Below are positions 1 through 5,956 of a stretch of 13,492 nt of DNA, piece after piece. Numbering within the stretch: the stretch's first letter is position 1; every line of letters starts with the position of its first letter. The notes under the pieces were generated by a model. That model was not told where the DNA came from and searched no databases. It saw nothing but the letters and a program-made list of their open reading frames with translations. Location of the stretch: contig JBDIBB010000104.1 of assembly GCA_039812685.1 (NCBI GenBank), positions 1 through 13,492 on the forward strand. The letters are read 5' to 3'. Made by a program: the position numbers and the translations under genes. This DNA comes from JBDIBB01 sp039812685 (GTDB taxonomy: Bacteria; Acidobacteriota; Vicinamibacteria; Vicinamibacterales; JAFNAJ01).

Positions 1-434
1 CGGGACGCGCCGGCGGCCACGGCGGCATCGATCACCTCCGGCGCCTTCTCCACCTCGTCGACGCGGATCTCGAGCGTGTTGCGCGCCACGTAGCCGCGAA
101 GCGTCTGCCGGCCGCTGACGTAGTCGTAGTCCGGCTGCAGGTCGACGCCGAGGGTCTTCATCGCGGCATCGGCGATGCCGGCGGCCTTCAGCCGCTGCTG
201 CACCGCCGTCATCGTCACCGCGTTCTGGCGCTGCGCCTCGCGCGGCGCGCCCGCCCGCGACTCGGCCACCACCGTCACGTAGGCCACGTCGGGCACGCCG
301 CGGGTCATCGATTGCCCGAACGCCACCACGGTGTCGACCGGCGGCACGGGCGGCCCCGGATCCGGCGGCTGGGCGGCCGCCGCGCTCCCCAGGACACCGA
401 AGATCGCCAACAGCAGCAGCGGATAGCGGATCAT
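1..434 (-). CDS. SIMPL-domain (DUF541) secreted protein, N-terminal part
   Basis: The 5' 144 codons are present; the gene runs off the left edge of the window. The N-terminus MIRYPLLLLAIFGVLGSAAA followed by AQPPDP is a signal peptide with an Ala-x-Ala-like cleavage site, so the product is predicted to be exported to the periplasm or outer envelope. The mature part shows the SIMPL/DUF541 pattern: a strand reading VVAFGQSMTRGVPDVAYVTV, then a helix with NAVTMTAVQQRLKAAGI, then TLGVDLQPDYDY and RGYVARNTLEIRVDE. In this family the domain forms a periplasmic alpha/beta fold related to BP26/YggE; biochemical function is mostly unknown, with links to oxidative stress. The ATG at 434 is chosen because GAGGAG (448-443) lies 8 bases upstream. 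A GTG six bases earlier is a poorer option. It is divergent from the homoserine dehydrogenase gene. Confidence 0.87.
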   Translation of the reverse strand, partial: MIRYPLLLLAIFGVLGSAAAAQPPDPGPPVPPVDTVVAFGQSMTRGVPDVAYVTVVAESRAGAPREAQRQNAVTMTAVQQRLKAAGIADAAMKTLGVDLQPDYDYVSGRQTLRGYVARNTLEIRVDEVEKAPEVIDAAVAAGAS

Positions 435-458
435 CAGCACGTCTCCTCGATCAGTCGC

Positions 459-466
459 AGTATAGT
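459..466. promoter_or_regulatory. Shared divergent -10 element (AGTATAGT)
   Basis: The eight bases AGTATAGT read as TATAGT on the + strand (461-466) and TATACT on the - strand (464-459). One AT-rich patch in a GC-rich 78-base spacer could thus serve as -10 for both the SIMPL gene (start 434, 24 bases downstream on the - strand) and the homoserine dehydrogenase (start 513). No convincing -35 is visible for either direction. It is inferred from sequence only. Confidence 0.5.
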
Positions 467-472
467 GCGGGC

Positions 473-495
473 CGCCTGCGCGCGGTGAGCAGGCG
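473..495 (+). other. Leader hairpin ahead of homoserine dehydrogenase
   Basis: CGCCTGC (473-479) pairs with GCAGGCG (489-495), seven Watson-Crick pairs around a 9-base loop. If the + strand -10 is TATAGT at 461-466, transcription would start near 473, so this hairpin would sit at the very 5' end of the mRNA, 17 bases before the ATG. It could stabilise the transcript or affect initiation. There is no U-tract and no leader peptide, so it does not look like a classical attenuator. Chance formation in GC-rich DNA is possible. Confidence 0.3.
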
Positions 496-512
496 CGCCC
501 GGACATCTCGCC

Positions 513-1571
513 ATGACGACGTGGAACCTGATCCTCGTGGGCTTCGGCAACGTGGCGCGGCGCTTCGTGCGCCTGCTCGAGGAGCGGCGCGCAACGCTGG
601 CGGACGACTTCGCCACCGGCTGGCGCGTGTGCGGCATCGCCACCGCGCGCCACGGCTCGGTCTTCGACGCGGCCGGACTCGACGTCACGCTCGCCTGCGC
701 GCTCGTCGAGCGTGGCGAGGCGCTGGCGCCAGCCCTGTTCTCGTCCACGGCGAGTGCCTGCGCCGACGCTCGCCACCTGATTCGCCACGCCGCGCGCGAC
801 GGCCACCCCCACGGCGTGATGGTCGAGACGACGACGCTCGACGTCGTGGATGGGGAACCCGCGGCCACGCACGTGCGCGACGCGCTCGGCGCGGGCCTTC
901 ACGTGGTGAGCGCCAACAAGGGCCCCGTGGCCTGCGCGTACGAAGAACTGCGCGGGCGGGCCGCGCGCGCGCGGCGCGAGTTCCGGTTCGAGGGCGCGGT
1001 GATGGACGGCGTCCCGATCTTCAACCTCGTGCGCGAGACGCTGCCGGCGGTCGGGATCCGGGGGTTCCGCGGCGTGATCAACAGCACGACCAACCACGTG
1101 CTGTCCGAGATGGAGCGCGGGGTTCCCTTCGACGAGGCGCTGCGCGAGATGCAGGCCCGGGGCATCGCCGAAGCCGACGCCTCGCTCGACGTGGACGGAT
1201 GGGACGCCGCCGCCAAGACCGCGGCCCTCGTCAACGTGATCATGCGCGGCCGCATGCGCCCGGCCGGCGTGACGCGCACGGGGATCGCCAACCTCACCCC
1301 GGCCGACCTCCAGAGCGCGCGCGATCAGGGGCAGCGCCTGCGCCTGATCGCCTCGGCGCGGCGGCTGGGCGACGGTACGATTGCGGCGTCCGTGGCGCCG
1401 CGGCCGGTGCCGGCCGGCGACCTGCTGGCGCAGCTCACGGGCATGGCCAACGCGCTGGTGCTCGAAACCGACCTGCTGGGCGAGGTGGCCATCGTGCAGC
1501 GCGACGGCGGCCTGACGCAGACCGCCTATGCGCTGCTCACCGACCTGCTGAGCCTGCCGCGAACGAACTGA
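513..1571 (+). CDS. hom: Homoserine dehydrogenase (short, no ACT domain)
   Basis: This gene encodes 352 residues. It should reduce aspartate-4-semialdehyde to homoserine with NAD(P)H, the branch point to threonine and methionine, in the cytoplasm. The Rossmann dinucleotide loop is GFGNVA (residues 10-15). NKGP (N135, K136) is the conserved segment of the cofactor/substrate domain, and the GVINSTTNHVLSEM stretch matches the family's GxxNGTTNYIL motif. The catalytic segment EADASLDVDGWDAAAK has D226, D231 and K235 with the same 5- and 4-residue spacings as yeast Hom6 D214, D219 and K223. The protein ends soon after the catalytic domain, so the C-terminal ACT domain that gives threonine feedback in longer forms is absent, as in other short homologues. 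The ATG at 513 places the nucleotide-binding strand right at the N-terminus; ribosome-binding signal is weak. Its 3' end overlaps the convergent glutaredoxin-like gene by 35 bases. Confidence 0.93.
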   Translation: MTTWNLILVGFGNVARRFVRLLEERRATLADDFATGWRVCGIATARHGSVFDAAGLDVTLACALVERGEALAPALFSSTASACADARHLIRHAARDGHPHGVMVETTTLDVVDGEPAATHVRDALGAGLHVVSANKGPVACAYEELRGRAARARREFRFEGAVMDGVPIFNLVRETLPAVGIRGFRGVINSTTNHVLSEMERGVPFDEALREMQARGIAEADASLDVDGWDAAAKTAALVNVIMRGRMRPAGVTRTGIANLTPADLQSARDQGQRLRLIASARRLGDGTIAASVAPRPVPAGDLLAQLTGMANALVLETDLLGEVAIVQRDGGLTQTAYALLTDLLSLPRTN

Positions 1572-1791
1572 TCGCCGCGCGCAGCGCCGCCTCGTCGAAG
1601 CCGACGATCACGCGGCCGCCGACGGCCGTGGCGGGCACCGCCCGCACGCCGAGCGCGATCAGCTCGTCGTAGGCGCGGTCGTCTTCCTCGACGTTGCGCG
1701 TTTCGAACGCCACGCCTGCCCGTGAAAGGAACCCCTTCACCCGCTCGCAGGCGATTCAGGCGCCGCCGGTGTAGAGGATGACGCGTGGCAT
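1537..1791 (-). CDS. Glutaredoxin-like protein with in-frame UGA at the first active-site Cys; candidate selenoprotein
   Basis: Read through one TGA (1758-1756), this is an 84-residue glutaredoxin/thioredoxin-fold protein: MPRVILYTGGA, then UGA at position 12, then IAC, giving U-x-x-C where the family has C-x-x-C. The rest is complete: helix ERVKGFLSRAGVAFE, strand TRNVEEDD, the cis-Pro segment RAVPATAVGG and the C-terminal GFDEAALRAAI. Thiol-disulfide exchange or deglutathionylation would be the expected role. The reading frame continues cleanly for 72 codons after the UGA to a second TGA, and a SECIS-like hairpin follows the UGA at once. It begins 6 bases after the stop of the upstream gene, so it is probably co-transcribed and coupled. 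Conventional calling would give only the 67-residue piece from GTG at 1740, which lacks the first strand and half the active site. The alternatives are a pseudogene or a TGC-to-TGA error. The Sec synthesis and insertion genes (selA, selB, selC, selD) are not in this window. Confidence 0.72.
1714..1752 (-). promoter_or_regulatory. Candidate bacterial SECIS hairpin just after the in-frame UGA
   Basis: On the mRNA, starting four bases after UGA, GCCUGC (1752-1747) pairs with GCAGGC (1719-1714), six Watson-Crick pairs. Inside an asymmetric internal loop (GAGCGG against GG), GUGAAGGG (1740-1733) pairs with CCUUUCAC (1729-1722), eight pairs with one G-U, closing a GUU loop, or a GGUUC loop if the last G-C opens. 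The loop begins about 22-23 bases after the UGA and has G first and U next. Bacterial SECIS elements bound by SelB have this arrangement: a hairpin directly downstream of UGA inside the coding region, loop G in the first positions, and roughly 16-37 bases of spacing. The 3' arm uses the A/U-ending codons CUU, UCA and GCA, unusual beside the G/C-ending codons around them. Confidence 0.65.
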
Positions 1792-1797
1792 CGGCGG

Positions 1798-2250
1798 TCA
1801 GCGGCCGAGGAAGGGCGTCGCGTCCTCGAGCAGCGCGTCGAGCACCTGTGCAGGCGAGACGTGGTCGTAGTCGATCCCCTCGGCCACCACGCGCTCGCCG
1901 GTCGAGACCTGGCTGCCGCGCGTGTAGCTGCTGCGGAGGAGGATGGCGGGCGGCCGCCGCGTGGTGTCGAGGACGAGCTCCAGGTAGTCGTCGGCCGACC
2001 GCTCGGCCTCGATGCGGGCGACACCGGCCGGCGTGACGAGGCGGAAGAGCAGTCCCTCGGCGCGCAGCACGCCGGCGAACTGCCGGAAGAGCGGGATGCC
2101 CACGCGCTCGAGCCAGGGTTCGTAGGCCGCGGTGGCCGCGCCGGCCTGCGCGCGGTGATGCGCCGCCTCGTGCCTGAGCGCCTCGATGCGCAGGCGCACC
2201 CGGCGCTTCACTTCGGCTACGTCGAGCATGTCGTGTTTGAAGCCGGACAT
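1798..2250 (-). CDS. Hypothetical protein, 150 residues, upstream of the glutaredoxin-like gene
   Basis: I do not recognise this family. The product is predicted to be cytoplasmic, with no signal peptide or membrane segment. The N-terminal third is helical and basic (VAEVKRRVRLRIEALRHEAA, then HHRAQAG), the middle contains VGIPLFRQFAGVLRAEG, and the C-terminal half looks like alternating strands and charged turns (LLFRLVTPAGVARIEAE, YLELVLDTTRRPPAILLRSS) ending in a helix VSPAQVLDALLED. The ATG at 2250 is preferred because translation further upstream only continues the antisense of neighbouring coding sequence; a weak TACCCT (2265-2260) lies nine bases ahead. It sits 62 bases after the preceding unknown gene and 6 bases before the glutaredoxin-like start, suggesting a three-gene transcript. 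Conservation of that trio would be the best clue to function. Confidence 0.7.
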   Translation of the reverse strand: MSGFKHDMLDVAEVKRRVRLRIEALRHEAAHHRAQAGAATAAYEPWLERVGIPLFRQFAGVLRAEGLLFRLVTPAGVARIEAERSADDYLELVLDTTRRPPAILLRSSYTRGSQVSTGERVVAEGIDYDHVSPAQVLDALLEDATPFLGR

Positions 2251-2312
2251 CGCGCCGACAGGGTAACAGAAAGGCCCGAATCGCTGCTGGCGTGCGCGAC
2301 GGGGCGGGCGCT

Positions 2313-2747
2313 TCAGCGTCGCGGCGCGGTTCCGGCGACGTAGACGCGGATCAGTTCCACCACCTTGATGCCCTTCGTCTGCCACGAGGCCACGACGCGC
2401 TCGGTGCGCAGGTACTGCAGCATGCCTTCGTCCTGGTAGTCGGGCTCGCCGACGGCGTCGAGCGCCGTCAGGCGCGCGGCGATCGTCTCCAGGGTGGCGG
2501 CCGGCTCGGCCACCTCGCGTTCGCGCGACAGCACGCCGAGCCACGGCTCCCGGCGGCGGGCCACCCGCGTGGCGGGCTGGACGAACACCTCGTTCGAGAG
2601 AAACGCGTAGCCCGTGTCGGCACGGCTGGCGGGCGAGTCCTGCACGCGCACCTCGATCACGTCGGCCATCGCCGCGAGTTGCTCCACCAGGCGCCGCGTG
2701 AAATCGCCGTCGCCCGACCAGTCCGTGCTCTCGATCCGTGCGCTCAT
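2313..2747 (-). CDS. Hypothetical protein, 144 residues, first gene of the leftward cluster
   Basis: No family is recognised. The product starts MSARIESTDWSGDGDFTRRL and ends VVELIRVYVAGTAPRR. It appears soluble and mixed alpha/beta, without signal peptide or transmembrane helices. The N-terminal segment is helical (DFTRRLVEQLAAMADVIEV), followed by a strand-rich centre (GYAFLSNEVFVQPATRVARR), a helix (AATLETIAARLTALDAV), and a C-terminal strand pair around TERVVASWQTKGIKVVELIRVYV. The ATG at 2747 is 21 bases from the divergent ATG at 2769, and the small spacer contains a -10-like element usable in both directions. Longer in-frame starts would run through the opposite gene and are not credible. 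It is probably the promoter-proximal gene of the cluster with 1798-2250 and 1537-1791. Confidence 0.68.
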   Translation of the reverse strand: MSARIESTDWSGDGDFTRRLVEQLAAMADVIEVRVQDSPASRADTGYAFLSNEVFVQPATRVARRREPWLGVLSREREVAEPAATLETIAARLTALDAVGEPDYQDEGMLQYLRTERVVASWQTKGIKVVELIRVYVAGTAPRR

Positions 2748-2756
2748 GTCAGGTCC

Positions 2757-2763
2757 TATACTA
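2757..2763. promoter_or_regulatory. Shared divergent -10 element in a 21-base spacer
   Basis: On the + strand TATACT (2757-2762) ends six bases before the ATG at 2769. On the - strand TAGTAT (2763-2758) ends ten bases before the ATG at 2747. The spacer between the two start codons is only 21 bases, so transcripts in both directions would have almost no 5' leader, and the two polymerases could not occupy the site together. No -35 element is recognised in either direction. Confidence 0.5.
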
Positions 2764-2768
2764 ACGGG

Positions 2769-3374
2769 ATGCGATCGATTGGCGCCGCGTTCGGCTTCCT
2801 GGTGCTCACCGGCGCGCTCGCCGTGCCGGCCATCGCGCAGCCCGCATCCGAAACGCCGCGGCCGCAGCCGCCGCGCGGGGTACTGCCGCCGCAACCCGGC
2901 GCGCCGGCCGTGCCCTCACCGGCCGCGCAGGCGCCCGCCCCGCAGGCGCCAGCGGCACAGGCGCCGCAGCCTGAGCCGCAGCCCCCGGCGCCAACCTCCA
3001 CCGCCGAGCCGGTGCCGAGCGAGATCGTGCTGGGCGCGCCGGCCTACCCGGGCGCCACCTTCCTCGGCTCCTTCAACGCCGGGCAGGGCCAGCGCTACTA
3101 CCTCTTCGGCACCACGGACGGGTACGCCTCGGTCGTGGCCTTCTACCGGCAGGCGCTGAAGTCGCGCGGCAGCGAAGTGTACGACGTGCCCCCGGTCTGG
3201 ACCTTCGACCTGGGGCGCTTCCGCGAGGACACGATGGCGTACCCGCCCAGCGTGGTGGTACGCGATCACGTCGCCGGCGGACTCCAGGGCTACCTGCACG
3301 CCAACGGTCTGCAGGCGGAGCGCTACGCGACGGTGATCCAGATCGTGCCCGCCCCGCTGGGCGCGCGACGATAG
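2769..3374 (+). CDS. Exported hypothetical protein with Pro/Ala/Gln-rich linker
   Basis: This 201-residue protein has a clear signal peptide (MRSIGAAFGFLVLTGALA, cleavage expected near PAIAQ-P at about residue 22), then a long disordered linker of Pro, Ala and Gln with repeated QAPAP/AQAPQ units to about residue 77. A globular C-terminal domain follows, from about residue 80 (EIVLGAPAYPGATFLGSFNA, then QGQRYYLFGTTDGYASVVAFYRQAL, DVPPVWTFDLGRF and PPSVVVRDHV). The domain resembles small periplasmic domains in which a first strand 'YPGA' is followed by a helix 'VVAFYRQALKSRG', but I cannot name the family. The linker probably spaces the domain from a membrane or wall anchor. The ATG at 2769 gives an intact signal peptide and is preceded six bases upstream by TATACT. 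No lipobox Cys is present. Confidence 0.82.
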   Translation: MRSIGAAFGFLVLTGALAVPAIAQPASETPRPQPPRGVLPPQPGAPAVPSPAAQAPAPQAPAAQAPQPEPQPPAPTSTAEPVPSEIVLGAPAYPGATFLGSFNAGQGQRYYLFGTTDGYASVVAFYRQALKSRGSEVYDVPPVWTFDLGRFREDTMAYPPSVVVRDHVAGGLQGYLHANGLQAERYATVIQIVPAPLGARR

Positions 3375-3450
3375 ACTCGCGCGGCGCCGCCACGCGCGCA
3401 ACCGGTCCCACCCGCCGGCGCGGCGGCCCAACGGGCGAGACCGACGATGC

Positions 3451-3456
3451 TATCCT
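3451..3456 (+). promoter_or_regulatory. -10 element (TGcTATCCT) next to the Uma2-like start
   Basis: TATCCT at 3451-3456 ends six bases before the ATG at 3463, and a TG dinucleotide (3448-3449) one base ahead of it makes an extended -10. Transcription would begin at or beside the A of the start codon. The 88-base spacer 3375-3462 contains no other gene, and no strong -35 is seen. Confidence 0.5.
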
Positions 3457-3462
3457 GCTGGC

Positions 3463-4065
3463 ATGGCGTCACCGGCGCGGCAGGCTCCCCCGGATCGCGT
3501 GGATCCCCGGCTCTACGCGGAGCTGTGTGCGCTGCCGGCCCATCAGGTCGGCGAAATCCTCGACCAGCATCTGCACGTGTCGCCGAGGCCGAGGATGGCC
3601 CACGCGCTCGGCGCGATGGGCCTCTCGAACATCGTCGGGGGTCCGTTTCATTTCGGCCGCGGCGGCCCGGGCGGCTGGATCATCCTCACCGAGCCCGAGC
3701 TGCACCTGTCGGCCGACGTCGTGGTGCCCGATCTCGCGGGCTGGCGGCGCCAGCGTCTGCCTCGTCTGCCGAACGCCCCAGCGCTGACGCTGGCGCCCGA
3801 CTGGGCCTGCGAGATCATCTCGGCCTCCACCGAGCGAATCGATCGCACGGTGAAGCGCGACATCTACGCGCGCGAGGGCGTGGGCCACCTGTGGTTCATC
3901 GAGCCCACGGCCCAGACGCTCGAGGCCTTCCGTCTCGAAGGCGGGCGCTGGACGCTCACCGCCACCGTGGCCGGCGACGCAATCGCGCGCATCGAGCCCT
4001 TCGACGCCATCGAGCTGGAGCTGGCCCTGCTGTGGGCCGACGTCGAGCCGGCGCCGCCGGAGTGA
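3463..4065 (+). CDS. Uma2-family (DUF820) restriction-endonuclease-fold protein
   Basis: This 200-residue protein belongs to the Uma2/DUF820 family of PD-(D/E)xK nuclease-fold proteins. Visible markers are the helix with HQVGEILDQHLHVSPRP, the core strand HLSADVVVPDLAGWRRQRL carrying the first acidic residue, WACEIISAST carrying the Glu, and DRTVKRDIYAREGVGHLWFI with the conserved Lys and Tyr/Trp. The C-terminal strand pattern EPTAQTLEAFRLEGGRW is typical. Size is the usual one for the family. Many copies occur per genome in cyanobacteria and Acidobacteriota, and cellular roles are largely unproven, so nuclease activity is inferred from the fold. ATG at 3463 is favoured by the TATCCT box six bases upstream. 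It converges with the methyltransferase gene with 31 bases between stops. Confidence 0.88.
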   Translation: MASPARQAPPDRVDPRLYAELCALPAHQVGEILDQHLHVSPRPRMAHALGAMGLSNIVGGPFHFGRGGPGGWIILTEPELHLSADVVVPDLAGWRRQRLPRLPNAPALTLAPDWACEIISASTERIDRTVKRDIYAREGVGHLWFIEPTAQTLEAFRLEGGRWTLTATVAGDAIARIEPFDAIELELALLWADVEPAPPE

Positions 4066-4096
4066 CGCGGCGGCGCGGCGCCCGTCATCGCGCGCC

Positions 4097-5263
4097 TCAC
4101 CCCACGCGCCGCAGCACCAGGCACTTCAGGTAGTAGGTCTCGGGGACCCCCAGCAGCACGGGGTGGTCGCGGCCCTGCATCCGCTTCTCGACCACCGTCA
4201 CCGGCACGCGCGCGTCGATCGCGGCCTCGTAAATCACCTGGCCGAAGGTCGCCTCGTCCACGTGATAGGAGCACGTGCAGGAGACGAGCACGCCGCCGGG
4301 CGTGAGCAGCTTGAGCGCGCGGAGGTTGATCTCCTTGTAGCCCGAGAGCGCCTTCGGCAGCGCCGCGCGGCTCCGGGCGAAGGCGGGCGGGTCGAGCACG
4401 ATCGTGTCGAAGCGCTCGCCGGCGCGCTCCAGCTCGCGGAGCTCGTCGAAGACGTTGGCGGCCCGTGCCTCGATGTTGGCGATGCCGTTGGCCGCCGCGT
4501 TGGCGGCGAGGCGGGCCACGGCCTCTTCCGAGACGTCGATCGCCAGCACCGAGGCGCAGGCGGGCGCCATGTGGAGGGCGAAGCCCCCGTTGTAGGCGAA
4601 GGCGTCCAGCGCGCGGCCCTTCGCATAGCGGGCCGCGGCCTCCCGGTTCTCGCGCTGATCGAGGAACAACCCGGTCTTCTGGCCGTGCCACAGGTCGGCC
4701 TCGTACTCGACGCGCCCCTCGCGCACGCGCACGGCCGGCGGCACCTCGCCGTGCAGCAGCTCCACCTTCTGCTCCAGTCCCTCCAGCGTCCGCACCCGGG
4801 GATCGTTGCGCGCGAGCACCCCGCGCGGCGCCAGCAGGTCGACGAGGTGCCCGACGATCTCGGCCGTGCGGCGCTCGATGCCCTGCGAGAGGGCCTGCAG
4901 CACCAGGCAGTCGCCGTACCGGTCGACGACGAGGGAGGGCAGCAGGTCGGCTTCGCCGTGCACCAGCCGGCAGGCCGTTGCGTCGAGCGCGAGCGACCCG
5001 CGGAAGGCGATGGCGCGCTCCAGCCGGTCGCGCCACAGCGTGGCCGGCAGCTGCTCGTCGCGCGTGAGCAGGCGCAGCGCGATCTGGCTGCGATCGCTGT
5101 AGAGCGCGTGTCCGAGCGTGCGGCCCCGCTGGTCGCGCACCACGACGCAGTCGCCGGCGGCGGCCTCGATCGCGGTGAGGTCGGAACGATAGATCCAGGG
5201 GTGGCCGGCCCGGACGCGATCGACGCCCTTCGCCGAGATCCTGACGTGGGGTGGCGGTGTCAC
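4097..5263 (-). CDS. rlmI: RlmI-type 23S rRNA (cytosine-C5) methyltransferase
   Basis: From GTG at 5263 the product has 388 residues, close to E. coli RlmI (396), which methylates C1962 of 23S rRNA using SAM. The N-terminal PUA-like domain (to about residue 70) includes AGHPWIYRSDL. QKTGLFLDQRENR (195-207) precedes the Rossmann methyltransferase: motif I around ALDAFAYNGGFALHMA (218-233), AIDVSEEAV (241-249), motif IV LDPPAF (290-295), and the catalytic-Cys motif SCTCSYH (C331). YKEINLRALKLLTPGG is also characteristic. An upstream in-frame ATG at 5311 would add 16 residues with no family match. GTG 5263 starts the product just ahead of the PUA domain and has TACCAT ending six bases upstream, as at several other starts here. 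The exact rRNA target is inferred from family membership. It is divergent from rpiB across 104 bases. Confidence 0.9.
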   Translation of the reverse strand: MTPPPHVRISAKGVDRVRAGHPWIYRSDLTAIEAAAGDCVVVRDQRGRTLGHALYSDRSQIALRLLTRDEQLPATLWRDRLERAIAFRGSLALDATACRLVHGEADLLPSLVVDRYGDCLVLQALSQGIERRTAEIVGHLVDLLAPRGVLARNDPRVRTLEGLEQKVELLHGEVPPAVRVREGRVEYEADLWHGQKTGLFLDQRENREAAARYAKGRALDAFAYNGGFALHMAPACASVLAIDVSEEAVARLAANAAANGIANIEARAANVFDELRELERAGERFDTIVLDPPAFARSRAALPKALSGYKEINLRALKLLTPGGVLVSCTCSYHVDEATFGQVIYEAAIDARVPVTVVEKRMQGRDHPVLLGVPETYYLKCLVLRRVG

Positions 5264-5269
5264 GGGGCC

Positions 5270-5275
5270 ATGGTA
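5270..5275 (-). promoter_or_regulatory. -10-like TACCAT beside the methyltransferase GTG start
   Basis: On the - strand TACCAT (5275-5270) is followed by six bases and then GTG at 5263. This supports the GTG start over the in-frame ATG at 5311 and implies a leaderless or nearly leaderless mRNA. No -35 element is evident. Confidence 0.42.
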
Positions 5276-5354
5276 GATCGGGGTGGGTCCTTCGACGTCG
5301 CGCCGCCACATCCATTGGGTCCGGGTGGCGTCTCGGGCCGGGCGCGCGTAGTAG

Positions 5355-5360
5355 TAGAAT
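5355..5360 (+). promoter_or_regulatory. -10-like TAGAAT beside the rpiB start
   Basis: TAGAAT at 5355-5360 ends seven bases before the rpiB ATG at 5368, again putting the expected transcript start at the initiation codon. It is embedded in a TAG-TAG-TAG run (5349-5357), an AT-richer patch within GC-rich DNA. No ribosome-binding site fits between the box and the ATG. Confidence 0.48.
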
Positions 5361-5367
5361 CCCCTTC

Positions 5368-5832
5368 ATGCGCGTGGCACTCGCCGCCGATCACGCCGGC
5401 GTCGCCCTCAAGCGGGACGTCAGGCACCTGCTGGCCGACCTGCACGCCGAGGTGGACGACTACGGCACGGACACCGACGCCTCGGTCGACTACCCCGACT
5501 ACGCCGCGCCGGTCGCGCGCGCGGTCGCCGCGGGGCAGGCCGACTTCGGGATTCTCATCTGCGGAACGGGCATCGGCATGGCCATGGCCGCCAACAAGGT
5601 GGCCGGCATCCGCGCCGCGCCGGTGATCGACGTCGAGACGGCGCGCCTCAGCCGGGAGCACAACGACGCCAACGTGCTGGCGCTCGGCGCGCGCACGACG
5701 CCCATCGATCGCGCCATGGCCATCGTGCGTGTCTTCCTGAGCACCGCGTTCGCCGGCGGCCGTCACCAGCGGCGGCTCGACAAGGTCGCCGCGATGGAGT
5801 GCGTGCCGGCCGATCGCCACGAGGCGTCCTGA
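5368..5832 (+). CDS. rpiB: Ribose-5-phosphate isomerase B
   Basis: The 154-residue product belongs to the RpiB/LacAB sugar-phosphate isomerase family and should interconvert ribose 5-phosphate and ribulose 5-phosphate in the pentose phosphate pathway. The sequence shows AADHAGVALK (D8, H9, phosphate binding), SVDYPDYA, the anion-hole and catalytic loop GILICGTGIGM (C65, T67), AANKVAGIRAA and HNDANVLALGAR (H98, N99), matching the E. coli RpiB catalytic Cys and His. Length is normal. The ATG at 5368 begins exactly at the first strand MRVALAADHA. The neighbour downstream is glyA; an rpiB-glyA pair is a familiar bacterial gene order, linking sugar-phosphate and one-carbon metabolism, though 208 bases separate them here and co-transcription is not certain. 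Confidence 0.95.
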   Translation: MRVALAADHAGVALKRDVRHLLADLHAEVDDYGTDTDASVDYPDYAAPVARAVAAGQADFGILICGTGIGMAMAANKVAGIRAAPVIDVETARLSREHNDANVLALGARTTPIDRAMAIVRVFLSTAFAGGRHQRRLDKVAAMECVPADRHEAS

Positions 5833-5856
5833 CGGACGAGATGCGGCGCGCAGGAG

Positions 5857-5956
5857 CCGAGGGTCCCTGTCGGTCGGGATGGTCGCCCGCCGCGGGCGGG
5901 CAGAGCGGACAGCCGCCCTGGCGAGGCGCCGCGCTCTTCGGGCTCACCGCCCTCGG
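5857..5956 (+). other. Possible structured RNA in the rpiB-glyA spacer
   Basis: The 208-base spacer 5833-6040 holds no credible gene. It contains nested complementary segments: CCGAGGG (5857-5863) with CCCTCGG (5950-5956), CTGTC (5867-5871) with GACAG (5908-5912), and a perfect hairpin GCCCGCC-GCG-GGCGGGC (5885-5901). There is no U-run after the hairpin, so it is not a typical intrinsic terminator. I compared it by eye with ZTP, glycine, THF, SAH and cobalamin riboswitch cores and saw no convincing match. It may be a glyA leader structure, or chance pairing in GC-rich DNA. Confidence 0.25.

Noticed and set aside
1537..1740. A standalone 67-residue protein starting at GTG 1740
   Set aside because: It would lack the first strand and the first active-site residue of the glutaredoxin fold, while perfect fold sequence continues upstream through the UGA to an ATG at 1791.
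1756..1758. A general reassignment of UGA in this organism
   Set aside because: Most genes here, including hom, glyA, rpiB and rlmI, end normally at TGA, so UGA must be context-dependent at this one codon.
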